From NCBI GenBank assembly GCA_002369525.1, contig DFFN01000113.1, positions 1-13,772 on the forward strand: DNA of 13,772 nt, read 5' to 3'. Below, piece after piece: positions 1 through 7,089 of the stretch (its first letter is position 1; every line of letters begins with the position of its first letter). Origin of the DNA: Lachnoclostridium sp. UBA3775 (GTDB lineage: Bacteria > Bacillota > Clostridia > Lachnospirales > Lachnospiraceae). The translations under genes and the position numbers were made by a program. The notes below the pieces were generated by a model. The model ran no database searches, was not told the origin of the DNA, and saw only the letters and a list, made by a program, of their open reading frames with translations.

Positions 1-750
1 CAGGATTTGAAGAGCAAAATGAGCTACCGTGCCGACTTTATCATATCGACCGTCGGCATGATCTTTACGAATATCGCAGGCTTTGTCAGCTTCTGGATAC
101 TTTTCAGGAGCTTTCCGTCGATAAACGGATGGAGCTACCATGAAATGCTGTTCCTTTACGGGTTTTCATTGGTGAGCCTGACACCTGTGCAGTGTCTGTT
201 TGACAACAACTGGAGCTTAAGACAGTACGTTTATTCAGGCGATTTCATCAAATACTGTTTCCGCCCCATAAACCTCTTTTTCTATTTTCAGTCGGAGGTT
301 TTCGACATCAAGGGACTGGGACAGCTGGCCTTCGGAATCGGTACGATCTGCTATTCATGGAACAAGATCGGTCTTGCCGTTACTCCGCTTGCGATACTTA
401 AGATGATCGTTTTCCTTATGACCGCATCGCTTATCATGATAGCGCTGCAGAATGCGGGAGCGGCAACCTGCTTCTGGATTCAGAACTCGTTCTATGTACT
501 GGATCTTGCCTTCCGTTTCAAGGATTATGCAAAGTATCCGATAACGATCTTCAGCCCGGTATTCAGGTTCATCTTTACCTTTATCATGCCGATAGCATTT
601 ATCGCATACTATCCGAGCCTTGTGGTGCTGCGTCCCGATGCGGTGCCTGTGCTCAGCTGGATTTCTCCACTTATCGGCGTGGCTTTCTTCTATGTCAGCT
701 ACCGCATCTGGATGTATGGTGCAACAAGATACAGCGGAACGGGGTCATGA
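1..750 (+). CDS. ABC-2 family transporter permease, 5' partial
   Basis: Membrane subunit of an ABC transporter of the ABC-2 type (the family formerly called DUF990), which would pair with an ATPase encoded outside the window. The reading frame is open from the first base, so the true start lies upstream. The first in-window start-like codon (TTG at 7) falls inside the conserved N-terminal region, where a motif like SYRADF precedes the first membrane helix. About six hydrophobic segments can be seen, and the end resembles the family's usual C-terminus (YGATRYSGTGS). The stop is TGA at 748-750, about 45 bases before a terminator hairpin, so this is the last gene of its operon. The substrate cannot be told from the sequence. 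Members of this family are generally annotated as uncharacterised exporters. Confidence 0.85.
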   Translation, partial: QDLKSKMSYRADFIISTVGMIFTNIAGFVSFWILFRSFPSINGWSYHEMLFLYGFSLVSLTPVQCLFDNNWSLRQYVYSGDFIKYCFRPINLFFYFQSEVFDIKGLGQLAFGIGTICYSWNKIGLAVTPLAILKMIVFLMTASLIMIALQNAGAATCFWIQNSFYVLDLAFRFKDYAKYPITIFSPVFRFIFTFIMPIAFIAYYPSLVVLRPDAVPVLSWISPLIGVAFFYVSYRIWMYGATRYSGTGS

Positions 751-795
751 AAATATTTTAGCATATTTAGCGATAAAATCCGCGAATGATAGACA

Positions 796-839
796 AAGGG
801 ACGGAGCTTGATTACCAAGCCACGTCCCTTAGATTTTTT
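796..839 (+). terminator. Rho-independent terminator after the ABC permease
   Basis: AAGGGACG (796-803) pairs with CGTCCCTT (823-830). Inside a 2x2 mismatch, GCTTG (806-810) pairs with CAAGC (816-820) around an ATTAC loop. A T-rich tract follows at 833-839. The hairpin lies between convergent genes. The plus-strand T tract is better than the minus-strand one (TTTGTCTATC), so it mainly serves the permease operon, although it may also slow transcription of the GH26 gene from the other side. Confidence 0.8.
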
Positions 840-844
840 AAATT

Positions 845-2536
845 TTACTTACACAGCTTCAGTCCCTCCGGCAGCTCGTCCCTTGTGATGACAAGCTCGC
901 TGTCGTAGATTTTCTGCATTTCGCTGACTTCGGTATACTTGTCGCCAAGCTCGGTGATTGAGCCGCTCTTTAGAAGATACTCGCCGTTCCATACCGCAAA
1001 CCAGAGCCAGTATGCATTGTCCCGGATTATATTGTCCGAATCCGGCATTACGCCGCACTCTGAAAGAGTGATAAGCTTTCCGTTAGGTGACCATGTTCCC
1101 ATTTCGGCAAAGAGATCTGCGGAGGAAGAGTAGTCATGCTCGGGATTGTAAATGTCCGTTGCGATTATATCGCAATATTCGTCGCCCACATACCAGTCTT
1201 TGTTTTGCGCATTCCAGACCCAGATCAGGTTGTCAAGACCGTGGTAGTTGGTCATTCTTTCATAAAGAAGCTTCCAAAGCCATTTGTAGTTTTCGGGACC
1301 TGATGCGCCCCACCAGAACCAGCCGCCGCTTGCTTCATGAAGCGGTCTCCAGAGGACAGGAATATCCTCATCTTCAAGCTGCTGCATGAGCTTTGAAATA
1401 TTGTCAATATCGGCTATGATCATAACTGTTTCAATTTTTATTTTGTCTTCGCGGTAGAGCTTTTGGACTTCGGGGAAATCGAGCATCGAAATGTCAAAGT
1501 CGGTCATTGCGTTTTCAATCCTGAAATCGGTATCCTTGGCATAGAAAGCAGATTTTCCGCTGGGAGCATACCAGTGCCAGTCAAAGGCAACGATTCCTCC
1601 GTCCTTGGCCCACTGCTTTGCAAGTACAACATCCTTGCCCTGAGGCATTCCTTTGCATGAGCTCCAGGAATCAAAGATGAAATCATAGGTGCACAGAGCC
1701 GGATATTTACCGAGTCCGTTGTAAAGCGCGTTGGGCTCGTTCATGGTCCCGTGATTGCTGCACTGGCCTGCGATCACGCGCTTACCATAGACAGCCTTTA
1801 AATACTGGTAAAGGTTCTGCGCATTAAGGCTGGCATAGGGATTTACAAGGGTATCGGCCTGCCTTGTATAGATATCGTCATTCATCGCATCACCGTTTTC
1901 TATTTTGATGGAGTCGAGCGAGAAGTAACTCCAGCCGCTTCCGAGTGAGACGGTGTTTTCGCCTTTTGCGATATATATGCCGTCAACTACGGTTTCGGTC
2001 CAGTCGCCTTTTTCGGAATAAATGTTCATTACCGTTTGTCCGTTAATGGTCAGAGGGTTTTCCTTGTGGCTGTCTGCGCAGTGTCTTACGGTGATTTTAT
2101 AGAACTGGCTTGTCGGAACCGTGATCTTTAATTTGAAATTTGGATTGTTTGAAATGTCAACATATCCTTCGCCTGAAAATCCGGCTTTGGAGGTGGAAAG
2201 AACAACTCCGTCCGCCGCTGCGGTTTCTGCTTCATATATTTCTGAATAATCGGCCTTTTCGATTCCTTCTGCTTTGAGCTTTTCAAAAGAGTAATTATCG
2301 GCATATACGATCTTGGAAGGATCTGCCTTTACTCTGGGAACGGTCTCTTTGGCAGAGCTTTCAGAAGAAGAACTGTCGGGAGCATCCGCAGATGAAGAGT
2401 CTTTTGCGGAAGCGGATTCCGACGCTACTGAAGAAGGACTGCTTTCATTTGACGAACTGCTCCCCGTTTTGCCGCATGAAGCAAGCAAAAGGCTTGCCAA
2501 AAGAGTAAAACATAAAAATTTTAAACTTTTTCTCAT
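845..2536 (-). CDS. Surface lipoprotein, CBM35/6-like module plus GH26 catalytic domain (likely beta-mannanase)
   Basis: Predicted secreted glycoside hydrolase of 563 residues. Residues 1-20 are a signal peptide ending in lipobox LLAS-C21, so the protein should be lipid-anchored on the outer face of the membrane. Residues 22-65 are a Ser/Ala/Glu-rich linker. Residues about 98-213 (starting YEAETAA) resemble a CBM35/CBM6 carbohydrate-binding module. Residues about 235-550 are GH26: the proposed acid/base is Glu401 in WRPLHEASGG and the nucleophile is Glu493 in LSECG, with an aromatic substrate-site motif FDWHWYAP near 318-325. GH26 enzymes are mostly endo-beta-1,4-mannanases; lichenase and xylanase activities also occur in the family, so the substrate is inferred. 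The start ATG has AAGGGG nine bases upstream (2546-2551). The gene is divergent from an AraC regulator that is the obvious candidate to control it. Confidence 0.92.
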   Translation of the reverse strand: MRKSLKFLCFTLLASLLLASCGKTGSSSSNESSPSSVASESASAKDSSSADAPDSSSSESSAKETVPRVKADPSKIVYADNYSFEKLKAEGIEKADYSEIYEAETAAADGVVLSTSKAGFSGEGYVDISNNPNFKLKITVPTSQFYKITVRHCADSHKENPLTINGQTVMNIYSEKGDWTETVVDGIYIAKGENTVSLGSGWSYFSLDSIKIENGDAMNDDIYTRQADTLVNPYASLNAQNLYQYLKAVYGKRVIAGQCSNHGTMNEPNALYNGLGKYPALCTYDFIFDSWSSCKGMPQGKDVVLAKQWAKDGGIVAFDWHWYAPSGKSAFYAKDTDFRIENAMTDFDISMLDFPEVQKLYREDKIKIETVMIIADIDNISKLMQQLEDEDIPVLWRPLHEASGGWFWWGASGPENYKWLWKLLYERMTNYHGLDNLIWVWNAQNKDWYVGDEYCDIIATDIYNPEHDYSSSADLFAEMGTWSPNGKLITLSECGVMPDSDNIIRDNAYWLWFAVWNGEYLLKSGSITELGDKYTEVSEMQKIYDSELVITRDELPEGLKLCK

Positions 2537-2582
2537 TTTGTATAACCCCTTGTCATTATAAAAAGTTACAGGCTTACAAATT

Positions 2583-2707
2583 AATGTGTTATGTGCCTGA
2601 GTTGGTTTTTATTTTAGTGACTGTCGAGGATTAAGTCAATAGAAAGTTTTTAAGAAATAGCACAATATTGAAATAAAACTGTTGTCAATTTGTGAAAAAT
2701 GTGTTAT
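2583..2707 (+). repeat. Pair of 10-base direct repeats, possible regulator sites
   Basis: AATGTGTTAT occurs at 2583-2592 and again at 2698-2707. The first copy lies in the GH26 leader just downstream of its -10 element; the second overlaps the -10 of the araC-type gene. Such placement would suit a regulator that represses both divergent promoters. The region is AT-rich, so a chance 10-mer match is possible. Confidence 0.3.
2611..2639 (-). promoter_or_regulatory. Promoter of the GH26 gene
   Basis: On the minus strand, TTGACT (2634-2639) and TAAAAT (2611-2616) are separated by exactly 17 bases. This predicts a leader of roughly 65-70 bases before the GH26 start. The leader contains CAGGC (2569-2573) and GCCTG (2595-2599), which could pair around a 21-base AT-rich loop; this is weak as a hairpin but could be an operator. 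Confidence 0.65.
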
Positions 2708-2710
2708 ATT
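2682..2710 (+). promoter_or_regulatory. Promoter of the AraC-type regulator gene
   Basis: TTGTCA (2682-2687) and TATATT (2705-2710) are separated by 17 bases, giving a near-consensus sigma-A promoter and a leader of about 58 bases before the ATG at 2775. The -35 begins on the TTG that a longest-frame caller would take as a start codon, which argues against the longer reading. Confidence 0.7.
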
Positions 2711-2774
2711 GTACTCAGATGTATTATTTTATCTTTTGGGTTTACTTTTCAATTGGATTGATACGGAGGGCAAG

Positions 2775-3584
2775 ATGGAAGCCGATATCAGACAGTCACA
2801 TTATGCAATCGTAGGAAGAGAATGGCATTTACCGCTTTGCATTCACAGCCTGGGCTGGCATGCGGAGCAGGAGGATGTTTGCCGTCCGGAGGGATTTGGT
2901 CTTCCGCAGGCTCTTTATTCCGTGAGCGGAGAGGGCGTCTTTGAAAGCAGAGGAAAAAGGATACCCGTTCCCAAGAAAACCTTCATCTATATTCCGCAGT
3001 TCCTGCCTCATTCCTATCATGCGACGAGCGATAAATGGAGCGTTCAGTGGATAGCCTTCGGAGGCGAGTACTTCGAAAAGGTTGTTGAGGGTCTCGGATT
3101 TGAGGATGCTGTGGTGATCCATAATCCGTCGGTAAGCCGGACAGAGGACCATTTTATCAAAATCTATGATCTGATGCAGAAAAACACCTATGAAAGCAGG
3201 ATGTTTGCGGGAGCTGAGCTTTATCAATGCTTCACCGAGCAGGCGGCATACATGCAGAAGAAAAACAAGACCAGTCACGCGGAGGAAAAACTTGAGGAAG
3301 TGCTTCTCTATATTGAGAACAATTATAAGGACGAGATGACGCTTTCGAGTCTTGCTGAAATTGCGGGAATTACTCCGGAATATCTGTGCTGGCTGTTTAA
3401 AAACAATCTCGGCATGAGACCTTTCTCTTATATAGCAAAGAAAAGGATACAGAAAGCAAAATATTTCCTGAAAACCAAATCCGTAAAGGAAACTGCGGAG
3501 CTGGTCGGAATCCCGAATGTCAGTTATTTCTGCAGGATATTCAGGCAGTATGAAAAAATAACGCCGGGACAGTTCAAAGAATAA
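2775..3584 (+). CDS. AraC family transcriptional regulator with cupin-type sensor domain
   Basis: Predicted DNA-binding regulator of 269 residues. The N-terminal portion (about 20-145) has the AraC ligand-binding (cupin) pattern, with GEGVFESRGKRIPVPK followed by an IPQFLPHSYHA stretch. The C-terminal 100 residues hold the double helix-turn-helix: the first near MTLSSLAEIAGITPEYLCWLFK, the second ending in SYFCRIFRQYEKITPGQF, the classic AraC signature. I chose the ATG at 2775 because GGAGGG lies five bases upstream (2765-2770). A longer in-frame TTG at 2682 has no ribosome site and falls in the promoter. The gene is divergent from the GH26 lipoprotein, so it probably senses a sugar and controls that enzyme; the ligand is unknown. 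A flavin reductase-like gene follows after 26 bases and is probably co-transcribed. Confidence 0.92.
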   Translation: MEADIRQSHYAIVGREWHLPLCIHSLGWHAEQEDVCRPEGFGLPQALYSVSGEGVFESRGKRIPVPKKTFIYIPQFLPHSYHATSDKWSVQWIAFGGEYFEKVVEGLGFEDAVVIHNPSVSRTEDHFIKIYDLMQKNTYESRMFAGAELYQCFTEQAAYMQKKNKTSHAEEKLEEVLLYIENNYKDEMTLSSLAEIAGITPEYLCWLFKNNLGMRPFSYIAKKRIQKAKYFLKTKSVKETAELVGIPNVSYFCRIFRQYEKITPGQFKE

Positions 3585-3610
3585 AATAAAAAGGAAGGGG
3601 TTAGCCAGAA

Positions 3611-4090
3611 ATGAAATTATCATGTGACATTTTCAGCCAGTTTGACAAAAAATGGGCGCTGCTTACGGCAGGAAAAAAGGAGAAGTTCAACACCATGACA
3701 ATAAGCTGGGGCGGGCTTGGGACCTTATGGAACAAACCCGTTGCCACCGTTTATGTAAGAAAATCGCGTTATACGAAGGAATTCATGGATAAGGAAGAAT
3801 ACTTTACCGTGAGCTTTTACCCCGAGAAATACAAGAAGATACTCGGAGTGCTCGGCGCGAAGTCGGGCAGAAGCATGGATAAGATGTTTGCGAGCGGACT
3901 GACCCCGGAAGCGGTCGGAGAGAGCATGAGCTTTAAAGAAGCCGAGCTGACACTTGTATGCCGCAAGCTTTTTGTGCAGGAGCTCAGGAAATCAAGGATG
4001 CCCAAGGACATTGCCGCATCATTTTATGCCGATGATGACATGCACATCATGTACATCGGCGAAGTTGTTCAGATTTCTCCGCCGATGTAG
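3611..4090 (+). CDS. Flavin reductase-like (FMN-binding) family protein
   Basis: Small protein of 159 residues with the flavin reductase-like split-barrel pattern. An N-terminal strand (KKWALLTAGK) is followed by NTMTISWGGLG and KPVATVYVRKSRYT, where the family binds the FMN phosphate and ring, then YFTVSFYPE. The start is well supported by AAGGAAGGGG about 12 bases upstream. It is likely cytoplasmic and could bind FMN and reduce it or a small electrophile with NAD(P)H, but most relatives are uncharacterised. It probably shares the transcript of the AraC gene. Its last 22 bases overlap, tail to tail, the end of the beta-helix protein gene on the other strand, and no terminator is visible between them. 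Any link to glycan use is unclear. Confidence 0.85.
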   Translation: MKLSCDIFSQFDKKWALLTAGKKEKFNTMTISWGGLGTLWNKPVATVYVRKSRYTKEFMDKEEYFTVSFYPEKYKKILGVLGAKSGRSMDKMFASGLTPEAVGESMSFKEAELTLVCRKLFVQELRKSRMPKDIAASFYADDDMHIMYIGEVVQISPPM

Positions 4091-5541
4091 AGCCTGAATT
4101 CTTCACTGCCGTTAAGGTCCGGAAGACTGATGAGCAGGTTGCTGAAGGCTGCCTCGGGAGTGTATTCGCTGATGGTCTTTCCGTCGGCATCTTTAAGCGT
4201 GATCGTGGTTCCTGCGGGAACCATGCGTAATTTCTTGAATATGTATTTTTGTCCGGAAGCAGAGGAGGGTTCCTCTGCTTTTGCTGCTCCTCCGGTAACA
4301 AGAATGTCCCCGCCGTTTATAAAGAAGCTTCCGCCGTTTTCCGAATCAAATTCTATCGCATTGTTGCTTCCGTTGCCGTTAAGGCATATGCGGAGCACGC
4401 CTGCATTTATCGTGACGTTGCCGTCGGAGTCGATTCCGTCGGCCTTTCCGTCGGTATTGATTATTGTGAGGCTGCCTCCGTCAAGGGTAAATTCGCATGG
4501 GATTTTTTCGGTTTCTGTTTCCCCTTCAATTGTTTTATGCTTGGCGCTTACGCCGTCGCCTTCGGGGAAGACCGAGACCTCTCCGTCTGAGATTTTGATA
4601 ACGGGAGCTTCGAGTCCTTCATAGCAGCGAAGTATCGAAAGCCTGCCGCCTGAGATAAGAATTTCCTTTAAGGAATGTATTCCGTCGTCACCGGCGGATA
4701 TGTTGATCTCGCCACCCGTCATGCTGACATTGCCGGCGGTATTTATGCCGTCATCGCTTACGGTCATGTTTATCCTGCCGGATTCATAATAGAAGTAGCC
4801 TTCCGCATCGTTTATAACGATACCCTTTCCCGAGGAGGAGAGGTTTAAGCTTGCATTGCAGATCCTGAGGTTTTCGTTTGCATGCACAGCACCGGACACG
4901 GCCGAAACAGTGATTTCGCCGCCGGTGATTACCAGAGCGTCATTGACTGCTATGCCATGTTTATATAATGCGGTTACCTCAAGGCTTCCGCTGCCGTTAA
5001 TGGTCATATCGTCGTGAGAGAAGATTGCGCCGTCGGTCCCGTCGGCAAGGGTCTCTTCATTGTAGGTCTCGCCGCTTGTAAGACGGTTTACGCTGTCCTT
5101 TGCAAGAGTGAGGAAAACCTTGTCTGCATTTTTTACCTTTATGCAGGCGTCGTCGTTGCAGTTTATGTCTGCGCCGTCCAAAAGTATCCAGACCTTTGCA
5201 CTGCTTTTGGTATCGACAACTATGCTTCCGTCGGTAAGCGAACCGCTGAGAACATAATGTCCGCCGGAATTGATCACCACATCGTTGTCCTTTGTTACAG
5301 CACCCGCACCCGATATTTTGACCTTTTCCTTTTTAAGAAGGATTTTTGTCGCAACGGCGGTGTTCCAGCTTCCGTTCATGTCGTTTTTGGTGAAATATAC
5401 CGAATCGGAATTTTCTTCGGCATCTTCATCGATGACGTTCTTTATGCCGAATGCTTCGCCGTTCATGAAAAGCAGGGTAAGGATCAGAGCCGCAATGGCG
5501 GCGATGACGCAGATTATATCAATTTTCTTAGAACTTGACAT
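4069..5541 (-). CDS. Cthe_2159-type carbohydrate-binding beta-helix protein, membrane-anchored
   Basis: Predicted surface protein of 490 residues. Residues about 8-26 are one hydrophobic helix with basic residues before it and no lipobox, so it is a signal anchor or an uncleaved signal. From about 75 to 430 there are many short repeats of the kind GGEINISAGDDGIHS and GGSLTIINTDGKADGIDSDGNVTI, typical of a right-handed parallel beta-helix. Residues about 435-490 form a separate C-terminal part. The pattern matches the family of Cthe_2159 from C. thermocellum, which is known to bind cellulose and acidic sugars and to hold calcium; the many Asp/Asn residues at turns (DGIDSDGN, DDGIN) fit metal binding here. 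It is the third gene of the operon, 16 bases after DUF4956, with GAGGAAGGG (5548-5556) as ribosome site. No enzymatic residues are evident. Confidence 0.88.
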   Translation of the reverse strand: MSSSKKIDIICVIAAIAALILTLLFMNGEAFGIKNVIDEDAEENSDSVYFTKNDMNGSWNTAVATKILLKKEKVKISGAGAVTKDNDVVINSGGHYVLSGSLTDGSIVVDTKSSAKVWILLDGADINCNDDACIKVKNADKVFLTLAKDSVNRLTSGETYNEETLADGTDGAIFSHDDMTINGSGSLEVTALYKHGIAVNDALVITGGEITVSAVSGAVHANENLRICNASLNLSSSGKGIVINDAEGYFYYESGRINMTVSDDGINTAGNVSMTGGEINISAGDDGIHSLKEILISGGRLSILRCYEGLEAPVIKISDGEVSVFPEGDGVSAKHKTIEGETETEKIPCEFTLDGGSLTIINTDGKADGIDSDGNVTINAGVLRICLNGNGSNNAIEFDSENGGSFFINGGDILVTGGAAKAEEPSSASGQKYIFKKLRMVPAGTTITLKDADGKTISEYTPEAAFSNLLISLPDLNGSEEFRLYIGGEI

Positions 5542-5557
5542 GTAGTGCCCTTCCTCA

Positions 5558-6241
5558 TCAGCCCATATATTCGCCGTTATAGCTTACAAGAACCGCGCTG
5601 CTCACTCCTTCGATATCCGAGAGTGAATTGATGAAATCGGTATCGTCGTTTTTCAGACGTACTTCATAATTGATCTCGATAAGACCCTTCTGTACGCTTT
5701 TGCTTTTTACAGACTGCCTGATTGTTGCATTCTTTATTGCTTCAAAGGCCTTGTTTTCCGCTTCCTTATCCGCACACTGAACAACAAGTATATAAGGTGC
5801 AACATAGGATTTGCGGTTTACGAAAATGAGAAGGATGATTCCGATCACAAGGCTTCCGAAAACGGCAAGGGGAATAAGGCCCGCCGCAAGCACGATACCG
5901 TCCGCGATAGACCAGAAAAGGAAAGCAATGTCAAGGGGTTCCTTGATCGCGGTCCTGAAACGTACGATAGAGAGCGCACCTACCATACCGAGCGAAAGGA
6001 CTACGTTGCTTGTTACGGCAAGTATTACAAGCGTTGTGATCATGCACAGAGCCACAAGCGTAACGCCGAAGGCGGAGGAATACATCACACCCTGATAGGT
6101 CCTCTTGTACACGAAGAAGATGAAGAGCCCGAGGCAGAACGAAAGCACCATGGCGATTGCCATATCGACAAGGGTTACCGCTGTAACATTCTCAAGGAAG
6201 TTCGATTTGAAAATGTCGTTGAAAGAGGTTGCTAAATACAT
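5558..6241 (-). CDS. DUF4956 family membrane protein
   Basis: Integral membrane protein of 227 residues. Four or so hydrophobic segments lie at about 24-45, 57-79, 105-122 and 124-141. Between the second and third is the hallmark of the family, SLGMVGALSIVRFRTAIKEP (about 83-102), a conserved Gly/Ala-rich run ending in charged residues that could line a pore or re-entrant loop. The remaining C-terminal 80 residues look like a soluble alpha/beta domain (ILVVQCADKEAENKAFEAIK). The function is unknown. The start has AAGGAG just upstream, and the gene follows the VTC-domain gene by 27 bases. DUF4956 genes commonly sit beside VTC-domain genes in Bacillota, which suggests a shared job such as moving or regulating the VTC product, but that is inference. 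Confidence 0.88.
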   Translation of the reverse strand: MYLATSFNDIFKSNFLENVTAVTLVDMAIAMVLSFCLGLFIFFVYKRTYQGVMYSSAFGVTLVALCMITTLVILAVTSNVVLSLGMVGALSIVRFRTAIKEPLDIAFLFWSIADGIVLAAGLIPLAVFGSLVIGIILLIFVNRKSYVAPYILVVQCADKEAENKAFEAIKNATIRQSVKSKSVQKGLIEINYEVRLKNDDTDFINSLSDIEGVSSAVLVSYNGEYMG

Positions 6242-6268
6242 TGTTTATGTTCTCCTTTTTTGATTTTC

Positions 6269-6940
6269 TTAACCATAGATCCTGCACTGGGCATATTTTG
6301 AAAAGGCCGAAGCACGCCTGTCCTCCGTGCGTACCGCATCCTTTATTATCGTCGGCAGGAAAGCATCCCATTTGACCTCGAGAATTATCGGGGCGTCGCC
6401 TGCCGGAACGGTTATGCAGCCGGGATTCAAAAAATCCGTGCAGTTAAGGCCGGTACGTATATTGTAATCGAAGGTGACCCTCACATTGCCCGGAGCAAAG
6501 ATGAAGGGTTCGCGGGTGTAATCAACTATTGTTTTGGGACGGAGCAGGCGGTATTTCATCTTGCTGTACAGCTCTCTTATCAGTCCGTATCCGCTTTCCG
6601 CCATCCAGTCCGTATCGCCGTCAACTACCGACTGTGCCTCGGCAGCCGTAAGCGGTGCGTCGAGTTTGGTGCCGAGCCCGTTCAGACGGCATTTTTTCTC
6701 AAGCTTAATAAATGAAGTATCGTTATTATAGTATCGTATGCGGAATTTTTCGCGCCTGTTCACTCCGTCAAGCTTTTCGCGGAGGGCAGTATCGCCCGGA
6801 TTGTCAAAATAAAGGCTGCGGATCAGATATTTTCCGTCAAGCGCATGCGGATCGGGTTTTGCCACGGCCCTAAGCCTCTGTCTGATGACGAGAAGATCCT
6901 CATAGCTTATCTCGTGCTTGATTTCATGCCGGTAGTTCAT
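6269..6940 (-). CDS. VTC domain (polyphosphate polymerase-like, TTM superfamily) protein
   Basis: Protein of 223 residues that is essentially only the VTC catalytic domain, related to yeast Vtc4, which makes polyphosphate from ATP. Tunnel-lining charged residues can be seen in order: RHEIKHE (4-10), RSLYFDN (41-47), KFRIRYYN (65-72), KLEKK (79-83), YTREPF (141-146), RVTFDYNI (154-161), ILEVKW (186-191) and SKYAQC near the end. All the expected Arg, Lys and Glu clusters are present, so the protein is probably active, presumably on a nucleotide and metal in the cytoplasm. There is no membrane segment. The bacterial members are barely characterised, so the product could be polyphosphate or another phosphate compound. 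It is the first gene of the three-gene operon, with GAGGAA before the start. The CotH-type kinase gene often found with this set is not in the window. Confidence 0.9.
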   Translation of the reverse strand: MNYRHEIKHEISYEDLLVIRQRLRAVAKPDPHALDGKYLIRSLYFDNPGDTALREKLDGVNRREKFRIRYYNNDTSFIKLEKKCRLNGLGTKLDAPLTAAEAQSVVDGDTDWMAESGYGLIRELYSKMKYRLLRPKTIVDYTREPFIFAPGNVRVTFDYNIRTGLNCTDFLNPGCITVPAGDAPIILEVKWDAFLPTIIKDAVRTEDRRASAFSKYAQCRIYG

Positions 6941-6969
6941 AATTTATGTTCCTCGCAAATTAATTATAT

Positions 6970-6983
6970 ACACCTTACGGTGT
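6970..6983 (-). other. Small GNRA-loop hairpin in the leader of the VTC operon
   Basis: In the minus-strand transcript ACACC-GUAA-GGUGU would form a five-base-pair stem closed by a GUAA tetraloop (GNRA class). It lies about 10 bases after the predicted transcript start and about 30 bases before the VTC ATG. It may protect the 5' end or be incidental; it is too small to be a riboswitch. Confidence 0.4.
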
Positions 6984-6997
6984 CTGCAGCTTTTCCT

Positions 6998-7026
6998 ATT
7001 ATATCTTATCATTTTTTGGAAAACAA
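6998..7026 (-). promoter_or_regulatory. Promoter of the VTC-DUF4956-beta-helix operon
   Basis: On the minus strand, TTGTTT (7021-7026) and a perfect TATAAT (6998-7003) are separated by 17 bases. The predicted leader is about 50 bases. The -35 overlaps an inverted repeat, AAAACAA (7020-7026) and TTGTTTT (7032-7038), that may be an operator. Confidence 0.7.
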
Positions 7027-7057
7027 GAAAATTGTTTTTCGCCGGCAAATTACATTT

Positions 7058-7088
7058 GATAATACATGAAAAAGCTAAGATAATACAT
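7058..7088 (-). repeat. 10-base direct repeat with 21-base period upstream of the VTC promoter
   Basis: GATAATACAT (read on the plus strand) occurs at 7058-7067 and at 7079-7088; on the minus strand this is ATGTATTATC twice. The period of 21 bases equals two helical turns, so both copies face the same side of the DNA. The copies start about 31 bases upstream of the -35, a position typical of an activator. The far copy ends next to the stop codon of the AraC gene. Confidence 0.5.
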
Positions 7089-7089
7089 C

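Noticed and set aside
2537..2606. Riboswitch in the GH26 leader
   Set aside because: The leader is about 68 bases, AT-rich, with only a weak CAGGC/GCCTG pairing and no known aptamer pattern.
2682..2774. Longer TTG start for the AraC-type regulator
   Set aside because: The TTG is the -35 hexamer of a good promoter, and the ATG at 2775 has GGAGGG in the right place.
2829..3623. 264-residue minus-strand frame opposite the AraC gene
   Set aside because: It is antisense to a clear AraC protein, has no ribosome site or family motif, and is explained by codon use on the real strand.
5014..5538. 174-residue plus-strand frame inside the beta-helix gene
   Set aside because: Shadow of the repetitive beta-helix coding sequence.
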